A DNA stretch of 10,001 nucleotides, from assembly GCA_011773575.1 (NCBI GenBank), contig WVXJ01000130.1, forward strand, positions 31,936 through 41,936, written 5' to 3'. Position numbers and translations under genes: made by a program. Of the stretch, positions 1 through 6,143 are shown piece after piece; the first letter of the stretch is position 1; the number at the start of each line of letters is the position of its first letter. Below the pieces are notes generated by a model. That model ran no database searches, was not told where the DNA came from, and worked only from the letters and a program-made list of their open reading frames with translations. The DNA comes from Armatimonadota bacterium (GTDB taxonomy: Bacteria > Armatimonadota > Hebobacteria > Hebobacterales > WVXJ01).

Positions 1-67
1 TCCAGCGGGGAGCCGCCGCTTTCGTCTTCTTTGTCGGTTTCCTGGTGGTTGATCTTCGGGTCGCCAT
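1..67 (-). CDS. 5' end of an unidentified gene with a Lys/Arg/Thr-rich N-terminus (partial)
   Basis: Only the first 22 codons lie in the window; the gene runs off the left edge. Its ATG (67-65) overlaps the TAA stop of the upstream aminotransferase as TAATG, and a GGAG (73-76) sits five bases before it inside the end of that gene, so the two are probably translationally coupled. The visible peptide starts MATRRSTTRKPTKKTKAAAP. Such a strongly basic, Thr/Lys-rich, low-complexity start is typical of disordered N-termini, including those of FtsK/SpoIIIE DNA translocases, but is also found on ribosomal and nucleoid proteins. SerA would be a common neighbour for this aminotransferase, yet its N-terminus is normally not basic. 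No function can be assigned from this fragment. The start is well supported by the overlap and the ribosome binding site. Confidence 0.6.
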   Translation of the reverse strand, partial: MATRRSTTRKPTKKTKAAAPRW

Positions 68-1233
68 TATCTCTCCGCCGCCTGAAAGGATGCCATCGCC
101 GCAGCCGCGCCGGCGCCGGGATCCACGCTTACCCCCAACTCCTGCAATCCCGCGCCCAGAGCCGCCATACAGCCCAGAATATCGGTCTCAGATACATATC
201 CCAGATGGCCGATGCGGAAGATCTTTCCCTTCAGGTGGGCCTGTCCCCCGGCCAGAACCAGGCCGTATTTCTCCAGCAAGAACTTGCGTATGTCGTCCGC
301 ACCCAGACCCTCCGGACTCTTCACCGCAGTGACACAGTTGCTGGCATTTGCCGGCTTCGCGAAGAGTTCCAACCCAAGAGCCTTCGCGCCCGCGCGCACC
401 GCATCGCCCAGGCGTTGATGGCGGAGGAAGACATTTTGCAAACCCTCCTGGCGCAGCAGCCGCAAACCCTCCTGCAATCCGAATACTTGTGGCAGGGCGG
501 GAGTGAAGGGGTTTTGCCCTTTCTCCGCGAACTCCTTCGCCGACTTCAAATCAAAATAGAAGCGCGGAGTCGTTGCCTTTTCATAGGCCTGCCATGCGCG
601 CTCATTCATGCTGACGAAGGCCAATCCTGGAGGAAGCATGAACGCCTTCTGCGAGGCCGCCGCCACTACATCGATATTCCAATTGTCGGTCTGAAGATCC
701 AGGGCGATCAGTCCGGAGACTGCGTCGACAATGGAAAGCGCGCCGTGTTCGCGGATGATAGGGCCGATGACCTTCAGATCATTGTATACGCCAGTGGAGG
801 TTTCATTGTGCTGAATAAGTACCGCCTTGATTTCTTTACTCTTATCCTGGGACAACCTATCCCGCACTTTCCGCGGATCAACGGCTTCGCCCCAGGTGAA
901 CTCCATCTCTTCCACATCGGCTCCGTAGGCGCGGGCGATCTTGACAAAACGTTTTCCGAAGGCGCCGATTACGAGGGCCAGCACCTTGTCACCAGGAGAG
1001 AGTGTATTGACTATCGCGGCTTCCATGCCGCCCGTACCGGAACAGGTGAGCACCAGGATCTCATTCTTTGTTTGGAACATCTCCTTCATGCCCGCGACAT
1101 TTTCGTTTTGAAGGCGGGCATATTCGGGCCCTCGATGATTGATCATGGGCCTGGCACAGGCTCGCAGTACCGCCTGGGGAACCGGAGTTGGGCCGGGGAT
1201 CAAGAGGAGTTGTTTCTCTTCAAGAGTGGGCAT
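67..1233 (-). CDS. Class V PLP aminotransferase, alanine/serine-glyoxylate aminotransferase family
   Basis: A cytosolic fold-type I PLP enzyme of 388 residues, close to the usual 380-390 of the family. It likely transfers an amino group between alanine or serine and glyoxylate or pyruvate. Visible features are an N-terminal IPGPTPVP motif (12-19), INHRGPEY (31-38), the CSGTGGMEA phosphate-binding segment (64-72), the QHNETSTG segment (141-148), the PLP-ring aspartate in IVDAVSG (D170) and the Schiff-base lysine in ASQKAF (K196). The C-terminus ends in an Ala/Gly-rich tail of about 18 residues. ATG at 1233 is preferred over an in-frame TTG at 1245 because GGAGGT (1243-1238) lies four bases before the ATG and would overlap the TTG. 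A strong promoter lies just upstream. The gene is first in a transcript with the partial gene at the left edge. Exact substrates (alanine-glyoxylate, serine-glyoxylate or serine-pyruvate) cannot be told from sequence. The family is sure, the specificity is not. Confidence 0.93.
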   Translation of the reverse strand: MPTLEEKQLLLIPGPTPVPQAVLRACARPMINHRGPEYARLQNENVAGMKEMFQTKNEILVLTCSGTGGMEAAIVNTLSPGDKVLALVIGAFGKRFVKIARAYGADVEEMEFTWGEAVDPRKVRDRLSQDKSKEIKAVLIQHNETSTGVYNDLKVIGPIIREHGALSIVDAVSGLIALDLQTDNWNIDVVAAASQKAFMLPPGLAFVSMNERAWQAYEKATTPRFYFDLKSAKEFAEKGQNPFTPALPQVFGLQEGLRLLRQEGLQNVFLRHQRLGDAVRAGAKALGLELFAKPANASNCVTAVKSPEGLGADDIRKFLLEKYGLVLAGGQAHLKGKIFRIGHLGYVSETDILGCMAALGAGLQELGVSVDPGAGAAAAMASFQAAER

Positions 1234-1265
1234 GGGTACCTCCAACGTATGTGAAAATGCGTACT

Positions 1266-1295
1266 ATTATCCGAAAAGCGAAGAGACCTTGTCAA
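1266..1295 (-). promoter_or_regulatory. Sigma-70 type promoter of the aminotransferase gene
   Basis: On the minus strand a perfect TTGACA (1295-1290) is followed after 18 bases by GATAAT (1271-1266), five of six matches to TATAAT. Transcription would begin near 1259, giving a short leader of about 25 bases before the ATG at 1233. No operator-like repeat was seen next to it, so expression may be constitutive. Confidence 0.8.
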
Positions 1296-1576
1296 GAATC
1301 CCTCTTTCGGTGAAATCGCTGACATCTTGAGGAGCATTCCAGGGCGTGCCGCGCCGTCGTTTAGAACGCTTCTCGCGAGCGAGGCAAACGCGCGGTCGCA
1401 GAAACCTGAGCTTCAGGCCTTCAGGGGCAAAAATGCCTATTTCAAAAATGGCGGTTTAGCTATATACTAAAGTGGTTTTCTGCCGAGAAAGACTGATACC
1501 GGAGCAAGATGTAGTGGGGTATCTGCAACCGAGGGCTATACCGGCAGAAGGAAGCGCTCAGACCGAGAGCGCTGAG
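1296..1576. other. Non-coding region rich in short inverted repeats
   Basis: No convincing gene was found in this stretch between two minus-strand genes. It holds GGCAAAAATGCC (1427-1438), CCTGA/TCAGG around a GCT loop near 1408-1420, and a nested set: CTGCCG (1480-1485) can pair with CGGCAG (1542-1547), enclosing GATACC (1495-1500) with GGTATC (1519-1524). A TATACT that could be a plus-strand -10 box lies at 1463-1468, just before this set, but its -35 region (TTTCAA near 1440) is poor. A small structured RNA on the plus strand is possible; the alternative is a 3' untranslated region of the zinc-ribbon gene on the minus strand. Confidence 0.35.
1553..1573 (-). terminator. Hairpin just after the small zinc-ribbon gene, possible weak terminator
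   Basis: AGCGCTC (1553-1559) and GAGCGCT (1567-1573) form a perfect 7-bp stem with a 7-base loop, starting three bases after the stop codon of the minus-strand gene that ends at 1577. On that strand it is followed by TTCCTTCT and not by a run of T, so it is a weak intrinsic terminator at best. It may protect the 3' end instead. Confidence 0.4.
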
Positions 1577-1942
1577 TTACTCTGTCTCCCAGTGCTTGAC
1601 TATCCCAAACCATCCGCACCCATTGCAGCGGCGCGGCCAGGCAATGGGAGTCTCCCGAAACAGCCAGGGATGGGCTATGAAGTGTCGTCCGCAGCGGGAA
1701 CATATGATGCGTTTTGCCGCCCCGGTCCACAACAGCGCGCCGCGACAGCCTTCATAGCCGCAAAGAGGAGCATTTATTCTCCCACATTGCCGACATCGCC
1801 AGCCATAGCGCCGCTGTCGCTGGCTTGTCGAGTCGTGAACGAGAATCTGGCTCTGATGCCGGATCGAACCGGCCCAGAAACTGGAGATTAGATACCAAAG
1901 AAGCAGAGAAGCGATTAAAATCAATATAGGCACATAAGACAT
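1577..1942 (-). CDS. Small membrane-anchored zinc-ribbon protein, function unknown
   Basis: A 121-residue protein with one hydrophobic helix at residues 4-24 (PILILIASLLLWYLISSFWAG), then a short polar linker and a cysteine-rich domain. Four cysteine pairs are visible: C50/C53 (CRQC), C61/C66 (CGYEGC), C81/C84 (CSRC) and C106/C109 (CNGC), each near Gly or aromatic residues as in zinc ribbons. Eight cysteines could bind two zinc ions. Little else is conserved enough to name a family. The periodic CxxC pairs make this frame real and not the opposite-strand frame over 1472-1891. The start is uncertain: ATG at 1942 puts the TM helix at the N-terminus but has no clear Shine-Dalgarno; ATG at 1996 would add 18 residues and also lacks one. 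It diverges from the TPR gene at 2094, which also joins zinc-ribbon cysteines to a membrane anchor, so the two may act together. That link is inference. Confidence 0.72.
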   Translation of the reverse strand: MSYVPILILIASLLLWYLISSFWAGSIRHQSQILVHDSTSQRQRRYGWRCRQCGRINAPLCGYEGCRGALLWTGAAKRIICSRCGRHFIAHPWLFRETPIAWPRRCNGCGWFGIVKHWETE

Positions 1943-1958
1943 CTCTGTAGTCTTTCTA

Positions 1959-1999
1959 AGGATGGTCTCTCCGGAGTGTGTCCGCAGAGATACCATCTT
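1959..1999. other. Long imperfect hairpin between the two divergent zinc-ribbon genes
   Basis: GATGGTCTCTC (1961-1971) pairs with GAGATACCATC (1987-1997) with one mismatch (C1967/T1991), and the stem continues through CGGA (1972-1975) and TCCG (1981-1984) past a two-base bulge, closing on a GTGTG loop. Counting two outer pairs (1960-1998 G-T wobble, 1959-1999 A-T) there are about 17 pairs. A second small hairpin TTGC-TTCA-GCAA (2005-2016) follows. The structure lies just upstream of the preferred start at 1942, so it would be in the 5' leader of the minus-strand gene, or be a two-fold operator in DNA form. No T-run follows on either strand, so a terminator is less likely. Confidence 0.5.
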
Positions 2000-2093
2000 G
2001 CGTTTTGCTTCAGCAAGCTAAGCCGAACGAATAATCATGTGCCTCCGGCGCATCTAGTATTTAAAGGATAGCTCTCGACACAGGAGCCAAGGC

Positions 2094-4379
2094 ATGCATT
2101 GCCCTGTCTGCGGGACTGATAACCCTGTGAGTCGAGTATCCTGTCTGGCCTGTCGTGCCGCGCTGGGTCTCGTTCGCGCTCCCCCTGATCAGGCTGGCGC
2201 AGGAGCACTGCTCACGGAGGGGCTTCGCCGCACCTTCAAGTTCTTGCTGGTCGCTCTCTTCGGCGGAGTGATCGCTCTTCTCTGTTTTCGTTTCATTTTC
2301 CCGCAAGCCGCCCGGGCGTCCTCCTGGATTGCCATATTGGCTGTGGTATGTGGAGGGCTTGCCGCCTGCGCAGCCTTGGGGCTGGTGGGACCGGCATTGA
2401 TTGGCTTGCTGCGTGATTTCGTCTTCAAGATGCGGTTGAGGGGCTGGCGCCGGCGGATACGAGCGGGTCTGGACAGGGTGATTGCTCGCTGTCAACGCGA
2501 GAAGTCCGCGCCGGATGTTCAATTCCGTCTGGGGACTGCGCTCTACTTGAAGGGGGAGAGGGAAAGGGCTTTTGCCGTCCTGGAAGAGGCCGCCAAAGAG
2601 TCTCCTCAGGATCCTATCCCAATCCACAATCGGGCCGTGGTGCAGGCCGCTCAGAATCGCTTCGCGCAGGCCTTGGAGGGGTTTCGAGAGGCGCTTGCCC
2701 TGGGGGCGGATGCTTCTGTTGCAGAGGCCAATATGGCACTCGCCATGGCTAGCAGCGCTTCTCCAGCAGAGGCCGCGGGGGTGTGTCGGAAAGCCTGGCA
2801 ATCGGCGCGCGGCAGGCCGGACCTCCTCAACAACCTTGTGGTCTGCCTGGCGCAGGCGGGTCATAACGAAGAAGCGCTCGCTCGAATACAGAACGGCCTC
2901 ACGGAAGACCCCACAAATCCCGACCTTCTTATTAACCTGGGAGCAGTGCGCCTTCGTCAAGGAGATCTTGACGGCGCCTGGCAGGGATTCTTCGATGCTT
3001 GTATTCATGAGCCCGTTCCCCACTTGGGACACCACAATGCGGGTATCATGTGTCTTCTTCAGGGGCGTATGGCAAAGGCCAGAGAGTTTCTGTCCGCTGT
3101 CCTCAACGAAGGGGCGAGTTTCCCGCCCTCCTTGGGCCAGTTAGCCTTCGTATATCGTGCCGCAAATCAGAAGCGGCGCGCATTGGAGACCCTGCAGGAA
3201 GCCGCCCGAGGTGCGCCCACGGATTTCGAAATACGCCATAACCTCTGTGTTTTCCTGCTCGAGGAGGGCAGAGAGGAAGCTCTGGCGGAGGCGCAGAAGG
3301 CTGCCGAACTGCGACCCGATGATCATGACGCGCTGCTGAACCTGACCGCGGCTGCCTGTCTCGCCCGGCGCTACCATATCGCGCTCGAAGAAAGCCGAAA
3401 GGCCGCAACGCTATTCCCGGAGAGCGCCCCGGCTCGCCATAACCTGGGCCTTGCCCTGGGGGCACTGGAACGCTACGAGGAGGCCGTCCAACAATTGCAG
3501 TGGCTGACGGAGCGCTACCCCAACTTCGCCGCCGCCTGGGGGAACCTGGGAGCGATCCGTTTGCTGGCCGGCGAAACCGTAGATGCGGCAAGTGCTTTGA
3601 TGTGTGCCAGCGATCTCGATCCGAAACAGAGAGACGTTCGCATCAATCTTGCCCTCGCCTATTATCTGGAAGGGGATGCCACTGCCAGCATCAAGGAACT
3701 CGACGCGGCACGGCAGGACGGCGCAGATTCGCCCTCCTCGCTGGACATACGCGGCCATATCCATGCGGACAAGCGTCCGGGGGACGCCATTGTCCCCTGG
3801 GCGGAACTCAGCACTATGGAGCCTACGAATGTAGAACTGCTCACCAATCTAGGTATCGCCTATTACCGAGATGATCAGAGCGATGCCGCCATCGAGCGTT
3901 TCCGCAAGGTACTGCTGCATTCGCCGCGCTCCATCATCGCCCATAATAACCTCGCCCTGGCCTATGCCAAGAATAAGCTCCTTACCGAGGCCTTGCACCA
4001 CATCAACAAGGTAGTGGAGATGCAGCCGGACAATCCGGTGGTGCATTCCAACGCGGGACTCATCCATTATTTTCGGGATGACACGGAACGGGCGATGCAT
4101 CACTGGCGGGAGGTGACCCGGTTATCCCCGGAATATGCCCGCCGTAGAGAAGCGACTCGGCTCTCCACCTATGATGATTCGCAGATGGTAGTCTTTCCCA
4201 TAAACCGCCAAAAGCGAGTTTCGAGATTCCCCCCCTTATTCGCGCCTTGTCACCATGAGCCGCGTTTCTCGGTTCCGCCTCCGCGCTTCTTCCCGTTGCT
4301 GCCTTGGCCGAACCTCGCTGAAATCTGGTCCCTGCAGGAGAAACTGCAAGCCGCGCAAAGGCGAGTACAACGGTACTGA
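2094..4379 (+). CDS. Membrane-anchored zinc-ribbon TPR protein
   Basis: A 761-residue protein of unknown specific role. The N-terminus is a zinc ribbon with C3/C6 (CPVC) and C17/C20 (CLAC). Two hydrophobic segments follow at about 48-69 and 77-106. Basic residues before the first (RRTFK) and a very basic run after the second (FKMRLRGWRRRIR) suggest a hairpin with both ends in the cytoplasm. From about 138 to 660 it is a TPR array of about 16 units, recognisable by repeated motifs such as LINLGAVRLRQGDLDGA, RHNLGLALGALERYEEA, LTNLGIAYYRDDQSDAA and HNNLALAYAKNKLLTEA. TPR arrays bind other proteins, so a scaffold on the inner face of the membrane is likely. The last 100 residues are not TPR: a Pro/Phe/Arg-rich linker, then a helix near LQEKLQAAQRRVQRY. 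AGGAG (2082-2086) lies seven bases before the ATG. A weak -10-like TAGTAT is at 2055-2060 with no good -35. No catalytic domain was seen. Confidence 0.88.
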   Translation: MHCPVCGTDNPVSRVSCLACRAALGLVRAPPDQAGAGALLTEGLRRTFKFLLVALFGGVIALLCFRFIFPQAARASSWIAILAVVCGGLAACAALGLVGPALIGLLRDFVFKMRLRGWRRRIRAGLDRVIARCQREKSAPDVQFRLGTALYLKGERERAFAVLEEAAKESPQDPIPIHNRAVVQAAQNRFAQALEGFREALALGADASVAEANMALAMASSASPAEAAGVCRKAWQSARGRPDLLNNLVVCLAQAGHNEEALARIQNGLTEDPTNPDLLINLGAVRLRQGDLDGAWQGFFDACIHEPVPHLGHHNAGIMCLLQGRMAKAREFLSAVLNEGASFPPSLGQLAFVYRAANQKRRALETLQEAARGAPTDFEIRHNLCVFLLEEGREEALAEAQKAAELRPDDHDALLNLTAAACLARRYHIALEESRKAATLFPESAPARHNLGLALGALERYEEAVQQLQWLTERYPNFAAAWGNLGAIRLLAGETVDAASALMCASDLDPKQRDVRINLALAYYLEGDATASIKELDAARQDGADSPSSLDIRGHIHADKRPGDAIVPWAELSTMEPTNVELLTNLGIAYYRDDQSDAAIERFRKVLLHSPRSIIAHNNLALAYAKNKLLTEALHHINKVVEMQPDNPVVHSNAGLIHYFRDDTERAMHHWREVTRLSPEYARRREATRLSTYDDSQMVVFPINRQKRVSRFPPLFAPCHHEPRFSVPPPRFFPLLPWPNLAEIWSLQEKLQAAQRRVQRY

Positions 4380-4423
4380 TTGGACAGCGGATAGTCCACA
4401 GATGGCGCACACGAAGCAAACAT

Positions 4424-4450
4424 GAATGCCGAAGAACGGAGAGGGCATTC
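4424..4450 (+). other. Inverted repeat after the TPR gene
   Basis: GAATGCC (4424-4430) and GGCATTC (4444-4450) form a perfect 7-bp stem with a 13-base loop, 44 bases after the TPR stop codon. A shorter pair, TGGAC (4381-4385) and GTCCA (4394-4398), lies just after the stop. Neither is followed by a T-run. They may be 3' untranslated structures of the TPR transcript. Confidence 0.35.
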
Positions 4451-4493
4451 CTGGTAGCGCATGCGTCAGTACCGAGAAAACCGGGAGGGGAGT

Positions 4494-4524
4494 CTGAGGG
4501 GGAATCCGGCGGCTTCCCCCTCAG
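4494..4524. terminator. Bidirectional terminator hairpin between convergent genes
   Basis: CTGAGGGGGAA (4494-4504) and TTCCCCCTCAG (4514-4524) are perfect 11-bp inverted repeats around a 9-base loop (TCCGGCGGC). The hairpin lies between the converging TPR gene (stop at 4379, plus) and BON gene (stop at 4556, minus), where a shared terminator is expected. A long T-run is absent: on the minus strand only a TTTT occurs about 13 bases beyond the stem, and on the plus strand a short TTT follows. Ending may depend on Rho or on the stem alone. Confidence 0.7.
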
Positions 4525-4555
4525 GAAGTTGCGGTTTCAACCTGCGAAATGACTT

Positions 4556-4813
4556 CTAGCGCTCGTGGAAGTGGGGGTCTCTGTCGTCAGGCGTATCCGG
4601 TGCCTTCACCTGCAGGCGGTTCTGCACCCAGCGAACACCCTCCACTTCCTTGATGAGGGCCTCCACCGCTTCGCTTTCATCTTCGCTTGCGGCTTCTCCG
4701 TCCAGGAAGATGACGCCCCCAACTGCGCGCAAATGCACCTTCATCCCGCTCAGCATTTCATCTTTTCCCAGAGCCTCTTTCACCTTTGTCAGCAAGACCG
4801 CATCTTCAGCCAT
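4556..4813 (-). CDS. Small single-BON-domain protein
   Basis: An 85-residue protein made of one BON domain (about residues 7-70) with a short charged C-terminal tail (DTPDDRDPHFHER). The domain shows the usual pattern: a first helix (LLTKVKEALGKDEML), a strand (KVHLRAVGGVIFLDGEA) with the conserved glycines G33 and G39, a second helix (SEDESEAVEALIKEVEGV) and a last strand (VQNRLQV). BON domains bind phospholipid or other ligands and are best known from periplasmic OsmY and from secretins. This protein has no signal peptide or TM helix, so as written it should stay in the cytoplasm. The start is well set: GAGGTGA (4826-4820) lies six bases before the ATG. It is the last gene of the purH-glyA-BON run, 31 bases after glyA, and is followed by a strong hairpin. 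Its role in a purine and one-carbon operon is unclear; it may simply be cotranscribed. Confidence 0.85.
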   Translation of the reverse strand: MAEDAVLLTKVKEALGKDEMLSGMKVHLRAVGGVIFLDGEAASEDESEAVEALIKEVEGVRWVQNRLQVKAPDTPDDRDPHFHER

Positions 4814-4844
4814 GGCTATTCACCTCACCAGAATCTGCCCGTGT

Positions 4845-6107
4845 CTATCCGCAGTGGCCTTCTGTCAGGTCCTCGTAGATGGGGAAACGGGCGCAGAGTT
4901 CCCGCACCTCTTGAAGCACCTCTTTGCGGACGGATTCGCTTTCAGGATCGTGCAACACGCGGGACATCATCTCCGCAATCTGTTCCATCTCCGGCTCTTT
5001 CATCCCCCGCGTGGTAACCGCGGGGCTGCCGGGCCTGATGCCGGAGGCGAGCGCGGAGGAAACATGATCGAAGGGGATGGAATTCTTATTCACCAGTATG
5101 CCCGCCTCCTCCAGAAGGTCCGCGGCGGTGGCGCCGAACATGTTGAGGGGCCGCAGGTCAACCAACATCAGATGTGTATCAGTGCCTCCGCTGACCAATC
5201 GAAAACCGCGTTCCATCAGGGCTTTGGCGAGAGCCTTTGCGTTCAACACTATTTGATGCTGGTAGGCGCGGAAGCTATCTGTCATTGCCTCCTTGAAGGC
5301 AACCGCCTTGGCGGCAATGACATGCATCAGCGGGCCCGCCTGGACGCCGGGGAAACAAGCTCTATCTACAGCATCGGCATACTCTCTCCGGCACATGATG
5401 AAGGCTCCGCGCGGCCCTCTCAGGGTCTTGTGGGTGGTGGAGGTAATGATGTCACAGTAAGGCACCGGATCCGGATGCTCTTTCGCGGCAATCAGCCCCA
5501 CGATGTGGGCGACATCGGCCATCAGATAGGCGTCGACCTCATCCGCAATCTTTCTCCACTCGGCAAAGTCAATCGCGCGAGGATAGGCGCTGTATCCCAC
5601 CGAAATCAGTTTCGGCTTTTCCCGGTGGGCAAGCCGGCGGACGACATCCAGATCAATTACCTCCGTCTCGCGATCCACGCCATAGTGAGTGAAGCGGTAG
5701 TAGCGGCCTGAAAAGTTGGAGTTCTGTCCATGGGTCAGATGCCCGCCGTGATCCAGCGGCAGTGAAAGTACGCGGTCTCCCGGCTGCAGCAGCGCATAAT
5801 AGGCAGCCATATTCGCCTGAGAGCCGGTGTGGGGCTGAACATTTACATGGTCGGCGCCGAAGAGTTCCTTCGCCCGCTCTATCGCCAGGTTCTCGGCGGT
5901 GTCCACCTGTTCACAGCCGTTATACCAACGCGCACCCGGATACCCCTCCGCGTACTTATTGGTCATGATGCAGCCCTGGGCCTGCAAAACCGCCTTGGAA
6001 GCATAATTCTCCGACGGAATCATCACCAGGCAGTTCTGCTGGCGGTCCAGTTCCTGCTCCATGGCGCGCGCGATCTCAGGGTCAACTTGTGATAAAGCGC
6101 GGTTCAT
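4845..6107 (-). CDS. glyA: Serine hydroxymethyltransferase
   Basis: A cytosolic PLP enzyme that converts serine and tetrahydrofolate to glycine and 5,10-methylene-tetrahydrofolate, the main source of one-carbon units. The protein has 420 residues, a normal bacterial length. Visible signatures are IPSENYAS (30-37), TNKYAEGYPGARWYNGCE (49-66), NVQPHTGSQAN (89-99), DHGGHLTHG (119-127), the PLP aspartate and nearby histidine in DVAH (198-201), and the catalytic lysine in STTHKTLRGPRG (K227). ATG at 6107 is chosen over GTG at 6113 because GGAGG (6119-6115) sits seven bases before the ATG and would nearly touch the GTG. It follows purH by 36 bases with no promoter visible between, so it is read as part of that operon. 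The pairing makes sense: its product feeds the pool from which the 10-formyl-tetrahydrofolate used by PurH is made. No key residue appears to be missing. Confidence 0.97.
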   Translation of the reverse strand: MNRALSQVDPEIARAMEQELDRQQNCLVMIPSENYASKAVLQAQGCIMTNKYAEGYPGARWYNGCEQVDTAENLAIERAKELFGADHVNVQPHTGSQANMAAYYALLQPGDRVLSLPLDHGGHLTHGQNSNFSGRYYRFTHYGVDRETEVIDLDVVRRLAHREKPKLISVGYSAYPRAIDFAEWRKIADEVDAYLMADVAHIVGLIAAKEHPDPVPYCDIITSTTHKTLRGPRGAFIMCRREYADAVDRACFPGVQAGPLMHVIAAKAVAFKEAMTDSFRAYQHQIVLNAKALAKALMERGFRLVSGGTDTHLMLVDLRPLNMFGATAADLLEEAGILVNKNSIPFDHVSSALASGIRPGSPAVTTRGMKEPEMEQIAEMMSRVLHDPESESVRKEVLQEVRELCARFPIYEDLTEGHCG

Positions 6108-6143
6108 TTGCACGCCTCCCCGCTTGCTATCTTGCTATACGCC

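Noticed and set aside
31..1254. Long plus-strand open frame of 407 codons opposite the aminotransferase
   Set aside because: It is antisense to a gene with full PLP-enzyme motifs, has no recognisable domain, and such frames are common opposite GC-rich genes.
1472..1891. Plus-strand open frame of 139 codons over the small zinc-ribbon gene
   Set aside because: It shows no domain or membrane pattern, while the minus strand has an N-terminal TM helix and four regular cysteine pairs.
2023..2028. CCGAAC resembling the core of a Bacillus PurBox
   Set aside because: It is a single copy with poor flanks, with no second inverted box, and it lies before the TPR gene and not before a purine gene.
2061..3035. 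Minus-strand open frame of 324 codons inside the TPR gene
   Set aside because: It is antisense to clear TPR repeats and its translation is low-complexity with no known fold.
4650..5711. Plus-strand open frame of 353 codons opposite glyA and the BON gene
   Set aside because: It crosses two well-supported minus-strand genes and has no recognisable domain.
6108..6143. TAGCAAG repeated twice in the purH-glyA gap as a possible regulatory site
   Set aside because: It is a short direct duplication within a 36-base operon gap and could arise by chance; nothing else supports a function.
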